Notes under the pieces: model-generated
The model's input: only the letters and a program-made list of their open reading frames with translations
What the model was told of the DNA's origin: nothing
The model's database searches: none
Shown here: one piece after another, positions 53,448 through 62,396 of the stretch
Position numbering within the stretch: position 1 is the first letter of the stretch
How the letters are laid out: every line of letters starts with the position of its first letter
Assembly: GCF_009882985.1 (NCBI RefSeq)
Contig: NZ_WTUZ01000038.1
Location: 62,001-126,000, forward strand
Direction: 5' to 3'
Source of the DNA: Paenibacillus silvestris
Lineage (GTDB): Bacteria; Bacillota; Bacilli; Paenibacillales; NBRC-103111
DNA: 64,000 nt
Translations under genes and position numbers: made by a program

Positions 53448-54281
53448 TTAAGCTTTCACACAGGCAATAATTCGTTTCTGCAAAAGAACATATATCAGAA
53501 GGGCAGGGACAAGACTGAACATGATAGCAGCGCAAAGCGAGCCATAATTCATATTCAGCTGGTCATAGAAGGCCACCATGCTTACAGGCAGCGTGCGAAA
53601 TTTCTCTTTGGGCAGGAACAGGTTCGCCATCATAAATTCATTCCAATTGCTAAGAAAATTGAGCATAAACACTGGAATAAGCGGTGGCACCGTAATCGGA
53701 ACAATGACGCGCCACAACAGCCCGTAGATAGATAACCCATCCATTATGCCCGCTTCCTCCAGCTCACTTGCGATCGACTTGAAAAACGCGCTAATCATGA
53801 AAACCGAGAGCGGCAATCCGATCGTTATATAAGGAAGAATCAGAGCGAGAGGCGTATTATACAGATGCATGCTTCTCAGCAGCATATACAGAGGGACGAG
53901 CAAAGAGCCAGCAGGCACAAGTAAAGCTACCAATAGAACTCGATGGATGACCTTGCTTAATCCAGGAAACTTCATTCGTGTCAAGGCAAAGGAGGTGCTT
54001 GTACTGAGGATTAACGTCATCACGGCTGATATGACCGAAATCACGAGACTGTTCGTAAAATAGTGCGAGACATGCGCGCCTGTCCAAGCGTTCCAATAAT
54101 TGGACAGCAGCCACTCATGCGGGAAAGACCATGGGAATGCGATGATTTCTTTATTCGTTTTAAAAGAAGAATTAAGCACCCAGCCCAGAGGGAACAGGAT
54201 GATTCCTATGTACACCATAAGTATGACATGCGGGACGGTACCGCGGAGAGAAATTGCTTCGCACTTGATCCAACTCTTCAA
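53448..54281 (-). CDS. Carbohydrate ABC transporter permease (MalG/AraQ type)
   Basis: 277 residues, six membrane helices, EAA loop LEEAGIMDGLSIYGLLWRVIVPITVPPL. The start is a TTG (54279-54281) that overlaps the stop of the other permease gene, with AGAGGAGG upstream inside that gene; the long open frame further upstream is the antisense-like shadow of it. Translational coupling of the two permeases is therefore expected. The ATPase is missing from the locus. Confidence 0.9.
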   Translation of the reverse strand: MKSWIKCEAISLRGTVPHVILMVYIGIILFPLGWVLNSSFKTNKEIIAFPWSFPHEWLLSNYWNAWTGAHVSHYFTNSLVISVISAVMTLILSTSTSFALTRMKFPGLSKVIHRVLLVALLVPAGSLLVPLYMLLRSMHLYNTPLALILPYITIGLPLSVFMISAFFKSIASELEEAGIMDGLSIYGLLWRVIVPITVPPLIPVFMLNFLSNWNEFMMANLFLPKEKFRTLPVSMVAFYDQLNMNYGSLCAAIMFSLVPALLIYVLLQKRIIACVKA

Positions 54282-55162
54282 AACCGCACCTCCTCTTGCT
54301 TCGCCGTCAACCAGCCAAACACGGAAGTGAGCACACCCGTGAACAGAAGCATGAGCAATGCGATGGCATTCGCATAGCCATACTCGCCGATCCGGTACGC
54401 CTTTTTGTACATATAAGTTGCCATTACTTCCGTTATCCCATAGGGATTCCCACCTGTCATCACAAAAACGATATCCAGAGCTTTCATCGCCCCAGTAATC
54501 GAAAGCAAAATCATTACCATGATGACAGGACGTAAGAGCGGCAACATGATCGACCATGCTTGACGAGAGCTCGACGCGCCATCCATTTCGGCTGCCTCCA
54601 GGATCGTTTTGGGGATGGCATAAATCGCAGACAACACGAGAATCACATAAAAGCCAACCCACTGCCAGGCATTCGTGACGAGCACAGAAATCATGGCTGT
54701 CGATTCATCAGCTAACCACGTATGCTTCCATGCTCCCAAACCTACAGCTTCAAGCAACTGATTCAGCAAGCCCGCTTCTGGATGATAAATGAATCCCCAC
54801 AACACGCCGACAACAGCTGTCGATAGAATCGTAGGGAGGAATATCATGGTCTTATACAAGCCCGCCCAGCGCCGAATTCTGCTCACTACCAGAGCTAAGA
54901 GAACAATGAACGGGATCTGTACACCAATAGAAAAAGCAATAAAATACAAGTTGTTTCGCACTGCAATCCAGAAATATTTGTCCAGAAACGCTTGCGTGAA
55001 GTTGTCTAGTCCATTCCACTTGGCAGGTAGGATTCCGTTCCATGCCGTAAATCCGTAACGCATCGACATCAGCATGGGATAATAGAAAAAGATCACCAGC
55101 AATAGCAGCGTAGGTACTGTAAAAATGGCGTAAGCCAAGGGGTTTCTTCCTACTTTGTTCAT
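54278..55162 (-). CDS. Carbohydrate ABC transporter permease (MalF/UgpA type)
   Basis: 294 residues, six membrane helices, EAA loop EAAEMDGASSSRQAWSIMLPLLRPV. GTGGGATG precedes the ATG, 11 bases after the binding protein stop. Partner of 53448-54281. Confidence 0.92.
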   Translation of the reverse strand: MNKVGRNPLAYAIFTVPTLLLLVIFFYYPMLMSMRYGFTAWNGILPAKWNGLDNFTQAFLDKYFWIAVRNNLYFIAFSIGVQIPFIVLLALVVSRIRRWAGLYKTMIFLPTILSTAVVGVLWGFIYHPEAGLLNQLLEAVGLGAWKHTWLADESTAMISVLVTNAWQWVGFYVILVLSAIYAIPKTILEAAEMDGASSSRQAWSIMLPLLRPVIMVMILLSITGAMKALDIVFVMTGGNPYGITEVMATYMYKKAYRIGEYGYANAIALLMLLFTGVLTSVFGWLTAKQEEVRF

Positions 55163-55173
55163 GGTTCATCCCA

Positions 55174-56514
55174 CTAATTCGTATGAGTTTCTTCCTTATT
55201 TGAAGCATCTTGCTGCTTCTGTATGTCCGTCATCAGCGTGATTGGATCTGTTCTTCCGCCCACCAATTCCTGCATACCGCGTTCCAATTTCTCACGGACC
55301 TTGGTTTGAATGCGCGAGTCGAAAGCAGGGAATGCCCCTTTGCTGGTTGCAAACACATCCAAAATTTGCGTAATCAACGGATTCACATTGTTCGTATCCT
55401 GCAGCTTCATCGCTGGCGGCATGCCTTCTTCGACCAGCTGTCTTTTTTGCATCGACTCATTGTACATTTGTCTAATGAATTCTTTAATGGCATCAAGCTG
55501 CGCCGGGGTAACTTTCTTCGAGAAGCCATAGGCATTTGACCACCCGCCATTGATGAAGCCATCTCCAGGGCCGCCCATGTCTGGGAAGCTCATGAATCCT
55601 ACATCGTTTACGATGGCAGACTTCTCCGGATCAAGCAGCGGCGTATTGGCCCAGCTGCCGTCAAACATGAACGCTGCCTCTCCGCTGCTGAATTTGTTCT
55701 GCTGCTCGGCATACGAAAGCGCTAAGCTGCCCTCTTGGAAGTATCCTTTTTTCACGAGCAAATCGTACTTCTCAAACGCATTCACGACATCCGGATCTGT
55801 CCAATGTTTGCTTCCATCCAGAAAGCCTTCGACCGAATCGGGCCCAGCCGTACGCACCCACATGGTGTTGCTCATCATGTTGATAACCCACGAGTCTTTG
55901 GCTGCCAGCGCGAATGGCGTTATCTTCTGGGCTTTCAGCTTAGCCGCAGCGTCAAGCAGCTCATCCCAAGTCTGGGGCGGTTTAATTTGATGCTCCGATA
56001 AAATCTTTTTATTATAATACAGGCCCTCGACATATCCGGCCATCGGGATTCCATATACTTTACCGTCTACTGTAAACTCTTCAAAACTGTAGAACTTGTT
56101 CGTTAAACCCAATTCACTCAAAATCGGCGTCAGATCAAGCAGTCTATTCGCTTTGACATAATCCTTCGTATCCGTCCCACCGAACAAGTCGAAAATTTCC
56201 GGTGGATTCCCGGCAGCCATCTCAGCTCTCAGCTTTTCAAATCGATTCACCTTGTCCTCTACGCCATCCAGTGTAATCGACAGGCCAGGCACCTTCGCCT
56301 CCGTGGACTTCACAACTTCCTGAAGCATCGCCAATCGCTTCTTCTGTGTATCTTTCACTTGCGTGTGACGGATCGTCAGCAGGATCGGTTCGCTTTTTGC
56401 CCCTGGGGTGGGCCCTTCGTTGTTTGGGCTGGATAGGTTGAAGCTGCTGCAAGCTGACAGGATGAACAATACGGCTACAACCCCTGTCACCAGTAACAAC
56501 GTTCTTATTTTCAT
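55174..56514 (-). CDS. Lipoprotein sugar-binding protein of ABC importer
   Basis: 446 residues. Lipoprotein signal LFILSAC (lipidated Cys at residue 22), family 1 binding-protein body with LRAEMAAGNPPEIFDLFGGTD. AGGAGA lies before the ATG. 94 bases separate it from the response regulator gene and contain a likely regulated promoter. Presents GlcNAc-type oligosaccharides, judged by the neighbouring GH3 enzyme. Confidence 0.92.
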   Translation of the reverse strand: MKIRTLLLVTGVVAVLFILSACSSFNLSSPNNEGPTPGAKSEPILLTIRHTQVKDTQKKRLAMLQEVVKSTEAKVPGLSITLDGVEDKVNRFEKLRAEMAAGNPPEIFDLFGGTDTKDYVKANRLLDLTPILSELGLTNKFYSFEEFTVDGKVYGIPMAGYVEGLYYNKKILSEHQIKPPQTWDELLDAAAKLKAQKITPFALAAKDSWVINMMSNTMWVRTAGPDSVEGFLDGSKHWTDPDVVNAFEKYDLLVKKGYFQEGSLALSYAEQQNKFSSGEAAFMFDGSWANTPLLDPEKSAIVNDVGFMSFPDMGGPGDGFINGGWSNAYGFSKKVTPAQLDAIKEFIRQMYNESMQKRQLVEEGMPPAMKLQDTNNVNPLITQILDVFATSKGAFPAFDSRIQTKVREKLERGMQELVGGRTDPITLMTDIQKQQDASNKEETHTN

Positions 56515-56545
56515 CTTTCTCGGGTCTCCTTAGGCTTGCATGTTA

Positions 56546-56574
56546 AGTATAAAATAAGGACGGGTCATCCTAAA
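56546..56574 (-). promoter_or_regulatory. Promoter of the GH3/ABC genes, activator type
   Basis: TATACT (56546-56551) with a weak TTTAGG at the -35 position (56569-56574); GGTC and GACC half-sites flank the -35. Fits activation by the AraC-type regulator encoded upstream. Confidence 0.45.
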
Positions 56575-56608
56575 GACCGATAAATTCCTTATATAGGGGC
56601 AAAATTCT

Positions 56609-58249
56609 CTACTTCGGCTCCATGCGCTTCTCCCGATACTCCGAAGGAATCTCACCCGTAAATTTCTGAAATACTTTGGTAAAATAACGGCGTTCCATGT
56701 AACCGACGGATCGTCCGATATCGGTAATATTTTTATCGCTATGCAGCAGCATCGATTTCGCCAGCTCCATCCGGTGCTTCGTTACATATTCAACGAAAGT
56801 TTCCCCGAAATGCTGCTTAAATAATAAGCTAAAATAGCTCGAAGAGATGCCGAGGGAGCTCGCAATATCTTCAATGCCGAAATCATTCGAATAATGGGTT
56901 CGAATATACTCCTTCGCCGCCGTCATCAGAATCTCGCTGTTCTTCTTCTTATTCGTCCCTTCCAGTCCGATGGCTGCGAGCTGCACCATCACTTGAAGCA
57001 GGTGCTGAATGCTCTCGCTTTTATCCAATTGGCGCCAGACCTGCTCTTCTTCCTGTGCATCGAGGGAATTCATCTCGCGCAATTCGCGAAGCACATGCAG
57101 GATCAGGAAATGCAGCATCTGATACGCTCTGGCAAAAGAACTATTCGGCAGCCCCTCCAGCAAGAATTTCAGCCGATTCAGAGCGTCCTCTGTTTTCGTA
57201 CGATTCAGCTGCTTGAGACCGGTCACAATCTCCTCGACCAAATACCATAAGGAGCTGTTTGCGTCCGTCGACTCTTTGGATTCCTTATAGAGCAGCACTG
57301 ACTCCTGTTTATCCAGGTTTAACTGCATGAACCGCTGCAGCTTCCGATAGGTATCGGAGAGTAAGCGCAGACCGACAGCACTAGGGTAAAAACCCACACT
57401 AATGCCTAGTTTGACGGATTCGCGGACATCCCTTTGCAATTTTATTGCCACTTCCTGCAAATTAGACTGCATCTGGGTTTGCTCTGTTAGTGCTTCCACA
57501 GCTTGAGTTCCCATGTCCTCTTCCCCGCCAGTGTCCCATTGAATAAGCAGGCACCATTCGCCTTCACGCATCTGTAGAACGGAATATTCGGCTTTGTAGT
57601 CAGCTAGTGAATCTTGCATAACATTTCGGACGGCGAAATTCCACAGCTTTCGCTCTTGCTCTGACCAAGGCAGCGACTTTTGCGAATAATCATCCACATC
57701 GATCATCATGAACGAGTACCTCATAGTTTCCAAATCCTTATTATCTATGGGAAGCAGCGTATGCGTAGAAATTTCTGTACAGTTCATGAGGACGTCCTGC
57801 AGGATTTTCTCATAGGCCAAATTTTTCATTTTGCCCCACTTTTGCTGCTCTTCCTGCTTGATAGCCTTGTTTTCCCTGACTTCAAGAGCCAGCTTACGAA
57901 TGCAGTTTTCTAACTCTTCGTAGTTAATCGGCTTTAATATGTAATCACTAACACCTACCCGCATGAGCGAGCGCGCATACTCGAAATCCTGATAGCCTGT
58001 CACCATCAGCACTTTGCATGCCTCGTTGATTTCACGCAGCTTTTGGACGAAAGTAATCCCATCCATCAAAGGCATCCGAATATCGCTCATCACCATATCC
58101 GGTCCATACAGGCTGGATAGCTCCAGCGCCTCGATCCCGTTCTTGGCTGTCCCTACAATATCAATGTCCAGCTCATCCCACGGAATAACCGCCTGTAAAT
58201 TACGCAAAATATTAGGCTCATCATCCGCCAAAATCGCTTTTAGTCTCAC
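56609..58249 (-). CDS. AraC-type two-component response regulator
   Basis: 546 residues: receiver domain (1-120) with D9/D10 and phosphoacceptor D56 in MVMSDIRMP, a long central helical region typical of YesN-like regulators, and a C-terminal double helix-turn-helix (about 445-540, with GIEDIASSLGISSSYFSLLFKQHFGETF). GTG start at 58247-58249 overlaps the kinase stop by four bases. Likely activates the downstream importer and hydrolase genes when its partner kinase senses the sugar. Confidence 0.92.
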   Translation of the reverse strand: MRLKAILADDEPNILRNLQAVIPWDELDIDIVGTAKNGIEALELSSLYGPDMVMSDIRMPLMDGITFVQKLREINEACKVLMVTGYQDFEYARSLMRVGVSDYILKPINYEELENCIRKLALEVRENKAIKQEEQQKWGKMKNLAYEKILQDVLMNCTEISTHTLLPIDNKDLETMRYSFMMIDVDDYSQKSLPWSEQERKLWNFAVRNVMQDSLADYKAEYSVLQMREGEWCLLIQWDTGGEEDMGTQAVEALTEQTQMQSNLQEVAIKLQRDVRESVKLGISVGFYPSAVGLRLLSDTYRKLQRFMQLNLDKQESVLLYKESKESTDANSSLWYLVEEIVTGLKQLNRTKTEDALNRLKFLLEGLPNSSFARAYQMLHFLILHVLRELREMNSLDAQEEEQVWRQLDKSESIQHLLQVMVQLAAIGLEGTNKKKNSEILMTAAKEYIRTHYSNDFGIEDIASSLGISSSYFSLLFKQHFGETFVEYVTKHRMELAKSMLLHSDKNITDIGRSVGYMERRYFTKVFQKFTGEIPSEYREKRMEPK

Positions 58250-60066
58250 AGGCCTGCCCCCTTTGTTTTGGGAATTACAATCTTCATCGTCGTCCCATGT
58301 CCTTCCATGCTGCAAATAAACATGCCGTAGTGCGGTCCGTACTGGATGCGTATGCGATCAGCTACGTTGCTGACGCCTAGACCTCTACGCTCTTCATTGA
58401 CATTTGCGTCTAAAATTTCATGAAGTGGCGTTTCCAGCTCCGTTTTATAATGAAACTTAGCTAGTTTCTCATTGGAAATACCAATCCCATTATCCGTGAC
58501 ATACAGCCCGATCCGCTCCCCTTCGTCAAGGAGTTTGATCGAAATTTCACCCATGTAATCAATAGGCTCGAAGCCATGCTGCAGAGCGTTTTCTACGAGT
58601 GGTTGAAGTGTAAGCTTCAGAACGCAGTAATCCAAAATCTCAGAGTCTGATTCAATTTCATAGCGGAATTGGTCTTCAAAGCGGAATTCCTGAATTTCGA
58701 GGTAACTCTTGAGATGATCAAGTTCTTGTTTAAGCGAAATCTCTTCCCTGCTCTCCATGCCGATCCGCAGCAAATTGCCAAGTCGATACACCATTTGACT
58801 GACTTTCTTCCCTTGGTTTTGGATTGCAAGCACATTAATAGACTCCAGTGTATTAAAAAGAAAATGCGGCTTAATTTGCGCTTGCAGCAGCATGAGCTCT
58901 GCCTTATTCTTCCGATCCTGCTGGCGTTTGACTTCTTCCAGAAGGTCCTCGACCCTGACTACGAGACTATTAAAACCTCTGGCTAGCGCCGTAGTTTCAT
59001 CTTTGCCGCTTTCCTCCATCCGCGTCGTCAGGTCACCGCGTTCTACTTTTTTCATGGCGCCCAGCATGCGCAGAATTAACTGAACAATGCGGCGAACAAA
59101 CACGAGATTATAGACCAAAGCAAAAAATAAACAGACAAACGTAATCCCAGCGACCAGCTTCATGATCGTTTCGATTTCTCCCGCCACATACTTCCATGAC
59201 GTTATCGATACAACGCTCCAGTCCTGCACACCCATTTGATTAATATTTAAATGATAGAGAGAAACTAGACTTCTTTCATTTTGAAAAGTAGCCTGAAAAC
59301 TCCGGTTGCTCTGCCGTAGATCCAGCTTGCCTTGCAGCAGTTGAAGCACATTCGCGCCTTCCAAATTCATCTTATTGTCATAAAAAATAAGTCCGCTCTT
59401 ATTCACAAGCAAGTAACGCTTCGAGCTGTCTTCATTCGTATTAAAAGATTTGAAAATTTGATCGAGCTCATTAAATTTAAATTTCAGGAGCATATAGCCT
59501 AGATTGTCCATCGTCCAGAAATCCTTAACCAACCTTGCTTGATAGAACTCCCCGCGGCCAGCGCCCAGCTCCTTATATTCAGAAGGCCCAATCCACATGG
59601 GACTCCCATTCAGTTCTTTGATCTGTTCAAAAGCTGTGCTGCTCGACAACGTTTTCCATGGCAGCGCATTTCCGCTCGTTCTCCCCGCGCTGAAGGATTT
59701 GCCGGCATTGTTATAAATGACAACCGACTGGATCGGTGAATAGGTCAGAATTGAGCCGCGCAGCAGCGTATCAAACGTGTTCAAATCATAGGACGACGGA
59801 GCTTCTTCGTTCGGCCTAACCTCATCGATCGTGCGATAGATGCCCTGTATGCTGTCCTTAACCATCCAAAAATCCGAGAAATAATTTGCTTCTTTGAACA
59901 TGTAATAAATGTTGCGAGAAATCGCCTGCAGCGTAACTTCGGTTAAGTCACCGTATTTCTTCTCAATTAGCTGTTGGGATACGGTATAGACGGCCGTGCC
60001 CAGCACGAACAAAGGGATAATGATAAAAAATAAAAATCCGATAAACACCTTTTTGTTCAAATTCAT
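58246..60066 (-). CDS. YesM-type sensor histidine kinase
   Basis: 606 residues: membrane helix about 7-30, dCache-like extracellular sensor about 35-300, second helix about 302-325, HAMP (325-380), phosphoacceptor H401 in QIKPHFLFNTLESIN, N-box QPLVENALQHGF, DNGIGIS, and GHGTTMKIVIPKT. The start has only AAGGGG at a long distance upstream, so initiation may be weak. First gene of the seven-gene GH3 locus. Confidence 0.9.
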   Translation of the reverse strand: MNLNKKVFIGFLFFIIIPLFVLGTAVYTVSQQLIEKKYGDLTEVTLQAISRNIYYMFKEANYFSDFWMVKDSIQGIYRTIDEVRPNEEAPSSYDLNTFDTLLRGSILTYSPIQSVVIYNNAGKSFSAGRTSGNALPWKTLSSSTAFEQIKELNGSPMWIGPSEYKELGAGRGEFYQARLVKDFWTMDNLGYMLLKFKFNELDQIFKSFNTNEDSSKRYLLVNKSGLIFYDNKMNLEGANVLQLLQGKLDLRQSNRSFQATFQNERSLVSLYHLNINQMGVQDWSVVSITSWKYVAGEIETIMKLVAGITFVCLFFALVYNLVFVRRIVQLILRMLGAMKKVERGDLTTRMEESGKDETTALARGFNSLVVRVEDLLEEVKRQQDRKNKAELMLLQAQIKPHFLFNTLESINVLAIQNQGKKVSQMVYRLGNLLRIGMESREEISLKQELDHLKSYLEIQEFRFEDQFRYEIESDSEILDYCVLKLTLQPLVENALQHGFEPIDYMGEISIKLLDEGERIGLYVTDNGIGISNEKLAKFHYKTELETPLHEILDANVNEERRGLGVSNVADRIRIQYGPHYGMFICSMEGHGTTMKIVIPKTKGAGL

Positions 60067-60157
60067 CGACGTTTGGCTGACCCCTTCTAACCCGAATCAG
60101 GCACCCTTCTAATGCTGGTGCCTTTCCCCTGCTTTTATCATTATCATCGACCCATTA

Positions 60158-60610
60158 TCATTGACCCGTCTCATCGTCGGATCGAATTTCGGGTTCCACC
60201 GTGACTTCTACGTTGCCTTTAAGTGCTTTACTGATCATACATGCTTGTTCAGCCCTATAGGCTGCTCTGTTTATTTTATCCAGTTGATCTGGGGAAGTAT
60301 GAACGGGGACAGAAATGAGTGGGCGGTGTATGATGCGATTCACTTTCATCGCTGGACTGTTCTCAACGTAAATCTCCGATTTCAGTTCAAGCGAAAGAAT
60401 ACCTTGGCGCTTCACCAACATGCCAAGCGTGATAAGATAGCAAGTTGCTGCTGCCCCAAGCAGGAGCTCTTCGGGATTCGTGCCGATACCAGGTCCATCT
60501 AGCTGGCTTGGCACCGAAATCGACGCAGCCAGATTACCTGCTCGAATGTGCCCTGTGCCGTCTAAACCGCCGGTCCACTCTGCTTTCAAATCAAATCGAT
60601 GCTCACTCAT
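60158..60610 (-). CDS. OsmC-family peroxide reductase
   Basis: 150 residues. The two redox cysteines are present: C57 in GAAATCYLI and C124 in AEQACMISKAL, with E48 in NPEELLLGA. Thiol-dependent reduction of organic hydroperoxides. ATG at 60608-60610 with AGGAGTG upstream; it follows the SMR gene by five bases. A hairpin-forming repeat (GGCACC / GGTGCC, 60,097-60,124) lies after it but has no clear T-run. Confidence 0.88.
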   Translation of the reverse strand: MSEHRFDLKAEWTGGLDGTGHIRAGNLAASISVPSQLDGPGIGTNPEELLLGAAATCYLITLGMLVKRQGILSLELKSEIYVENSPAMKVNRIIHRPLISVPVHTSPDQLDKINRAAYRAEQACMISKALKGNVEVTVEPEIRSDDETGQ

Positions 60611-60615
60611 CGGTA

Positions 60616-61011
60616 TCACTCCTTATTTAATGTTGCTGCGGATGGCTCTTGAGGTTTGCTGGACTGCTGCGCTTGCGCTTCATCTCCGCCACTTATATGC
60701 AGCCCAATTACGCCCAATATGATGAGCACAATGGAGATCACCTTGAGCGTGGAAATGGACTCATTGAACCACCAAATGCCGATGATCGTAATCAGTGCTG
60801 TCCCTACTCCTGACCATATGGCATAGGCCAAAGAAACTTCCAGCTGCTTCAAAGCCAGCGTAAACAACGTGAAACATATGATGTAACAAATCCCCATCAC
60901 GACTGCGGGACCCACCTTTGTAAAACCAAACGACATCTTCATTGCTGTCGTGCCTATCGTTTCAAATAGGATTGCCAGCAGCAGGAACGTCCAATTCATA
61001 TTCCAAACCAT
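60616..61011 (-). CDS. SMR-family small multidrug transporter (EmrE-like)
   Basis: 131 residues: four membrane helices as in EmrE/SugE, with the essential glutamate E17 in LLLAILFETIGT, YAIWSGVGTALITIIGIWWFNES and a soluble C-terminal tail (GGDEAQAQQSS...) that is unusual in the family. ATG at 61009-61011 with GAGG nine bases upstream. Exports cationic drugs or guanidinium-type compounds as a dimer; no second SMR gene is adjacent, so a homodimer is expected. Co-transcribed with OsmC. Confidence 0.88.
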   Translation of the reverse strand: MVWNMNWTFLLLAILFETIGTTAMKMSFGFTKVGPAVVMGICYIICFTLFTLALKQLEVSLAYAIWSGVGTALITIIGIWWFNESISTLKVISIVLIILGVIGLHISGGDEAQAQQSSKPQEPSAATLNKE

Positions 61012-61097
61012 TTCATCCATCCTCTGCACTAATCTTGATGCTCTCATTGTAAAGGAATGGAGGTCGTTTCACCAGTTCGTTCATAGGCAAAATCAAT

Positions 61098-61137
61098 TAA
61101 AAAACCGCCCCCGCCCTGTGATCAGGGCAAGAACGGT
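61098..61137 (-). terminator. Orphan terminator, minus strand
   Basis: GACCG with inner GCCCTG / CAGGGC and outer CGGT, followed by TTTTTT on the minus strand. No recognised gene ends here on that strand; the 360 bases to its right (61,140-61,500) hold no convincing coding frame. The first 85 bases to its left lead to the SMR gene, so this may end a small RNA or a regulatory leader of the SMR-OsmC operon. Confidence 0.7.
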
Positions 61138-61510
61138 CTTGTTAGCGCAATGGATGAAGGCTGCTCACTTCGTGTGATAGGCGCTTCTATAGGATTGCGA
61201 ATATTGATCTCTATGAAAATGCATGATTCATGTGTTGGAATCAAAACAATGAAAGCCCTACCTCTCTTCCATCCTTGCGGCTCCAATGACCGCGCCAGTA
61301 CGAATTGCTTTACAAACACCTGCTGCCGAAACACGATGACACTGCCTCGGGTTTACCAGAAATGAGCTGATTTTACTGCGTCATTGGGAGAAATTACAAA
61401 CAAGGAGAGGGGGTTACTTTCTACTCGCTAATCGTCCGTATGGGGGTAAATGAGGTTTAGCCTAAAGTGTTTATATGGTTCACTTCAATCAATCTATCTA
61501 ATATACACGA

Positions 61511-62383
61511 ATGATACGCAAGTGTCAAGATCATTACTTCCTAGAAGCTAGTTGTGGTATTATGGAATTAATTAACAATCCTATCGTTTCATTCGGCTGT
61601 GAAGCACACGCCGCTTTTCTAGATCCAGCATGGACTGCTGCTGAATTTAGGGAGGCGGCTTATTTTATTCCTAATATATTGGAGGCTACCATCATAGATG
61701 AGAAATATAGCATTGCACTAGAGAATCTCCTTAACAAGCATCTTGCCAAAAGAAAGGGAGAGAGCGCTCGCAGACTCAAGGAAGGCCTTGGCCATGCTGA
61801 AGAAATCTTTCTTCGACAGGTTTGGTGGCCCGCTTTCGGCAACTTTACGGATTTACACCCTGAGTATGAGGTGAAAGATTTTCGGGATGGGACCCGATTT
61901 CTTGACTTTGCTTTTTTGCGGCACTCCCTTAAGTTGACCATCGAAATCGATGGTTATGGGCCGCACGCCTCGCAGATCAGCCGTGCCCAATTCGCTGACC
62001 AATGGATTCGCCAGAACCATCTCATCATCGACGGCTGGAAGATCCTCCGCTTTTCCTTTGATGATGTCAAAACCCGCCCCCGCATGTGCGAACAAATGCT
62101 GCAGCAATTCATGGGACGATTTCTGGGCTGGGATGCTTCAAGCGACGTTAAGCTCAGTTACGTGGAGAAGGAGGTAATTCGTTTTGCTCTCAATATTGGA
62201 AGAGCCTTAAAACCAGACGATATATGCACATTACTAAACTTTGGCTCACGTAAGTCCTACCAAATTCTGAAGGCGATGACCGATAAATCATTACTTACAC
62301 CTGCAGGGGATGGTAGAAAGTGCATTCGCGGTTACAACTTACATGAACAAGCATACACAATCTGGGAGAAAAACAATTGCTAA
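61511..62383 (+). CDS. Nuclease-fold protein with C-terminal winged helix
   Basis: 290 residues. The central domain resembles the Vsr/DUF559 restriction-like fold: RFLDFAFLR (Asp), LTIEIDGYGPH (Glu and Asp) and WKILRFSFDDV are spaced as in D-E-D nucleases. The C-terminal 70 residues (RALKPDDICTLLNFGSRKSYQILKAMTDKSLLTP) look like a winged helix. Start uncertain: ATG 61511 has no clear ribosome binding site and the internal ATG at 61562 (MELINNPIVSFG) is an alternative. It stands alone, with no partner genes. Similar stand-alone proteins occur in Firmicutes without a known role; DNA cleavage is plausible, not shown. Confidence 0.7.
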   Translation: MIRKCQDHYFLEASCGIMELINNPIVSFGCEAHAAFLDPAWTAAEFREAAYFIPNILEATIIDEKYSIALENLLNKHLAKRKGESARRLKEGLGHAEEIFLRQVWWPAFGNFTDLHPEYEVKDFRDGTRFLDFAFLRHSLKLTIEIDGYGPHASQISRAQFADQWIRQNHLIIDGWKILRFSFDDVKTRPRMCEQMLQQFMGRFLGWDASSDVKLSYVEKEVIRFALNIGRALKPDDICTLLNFGSRKSYQILKAMTDKSLLTPAGDGRKCIRGYNLHEQAYTIWEKNNC

Positions 62384-62396
62384 CACTCCAGCGTGA

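Noticed and set aside
54282-54662. N-terminal extension of the second permease of the GH3 locus
   Set aside because: It overlaps the other permease gene out of frame and lacks membrane-helix character; a TTG with a good ribosome binding site gives the normal family length.
60097-60124. GGCACC / GGTGCC hairpin as terminator of OsmC
   Set aside because: No T-run follows on either strand; kept only as a possible hairpin.
61122-61334. 70-residue minus-strand frame
   Set aside because: It runs into the terminator stem and has no start signal or family resemblance.
61012-61400. Guanidine-type riboswitch ahead of the SMR gene
   Set aside because: The conserved ykkC-type core motifs were not found, although a terminator is present.
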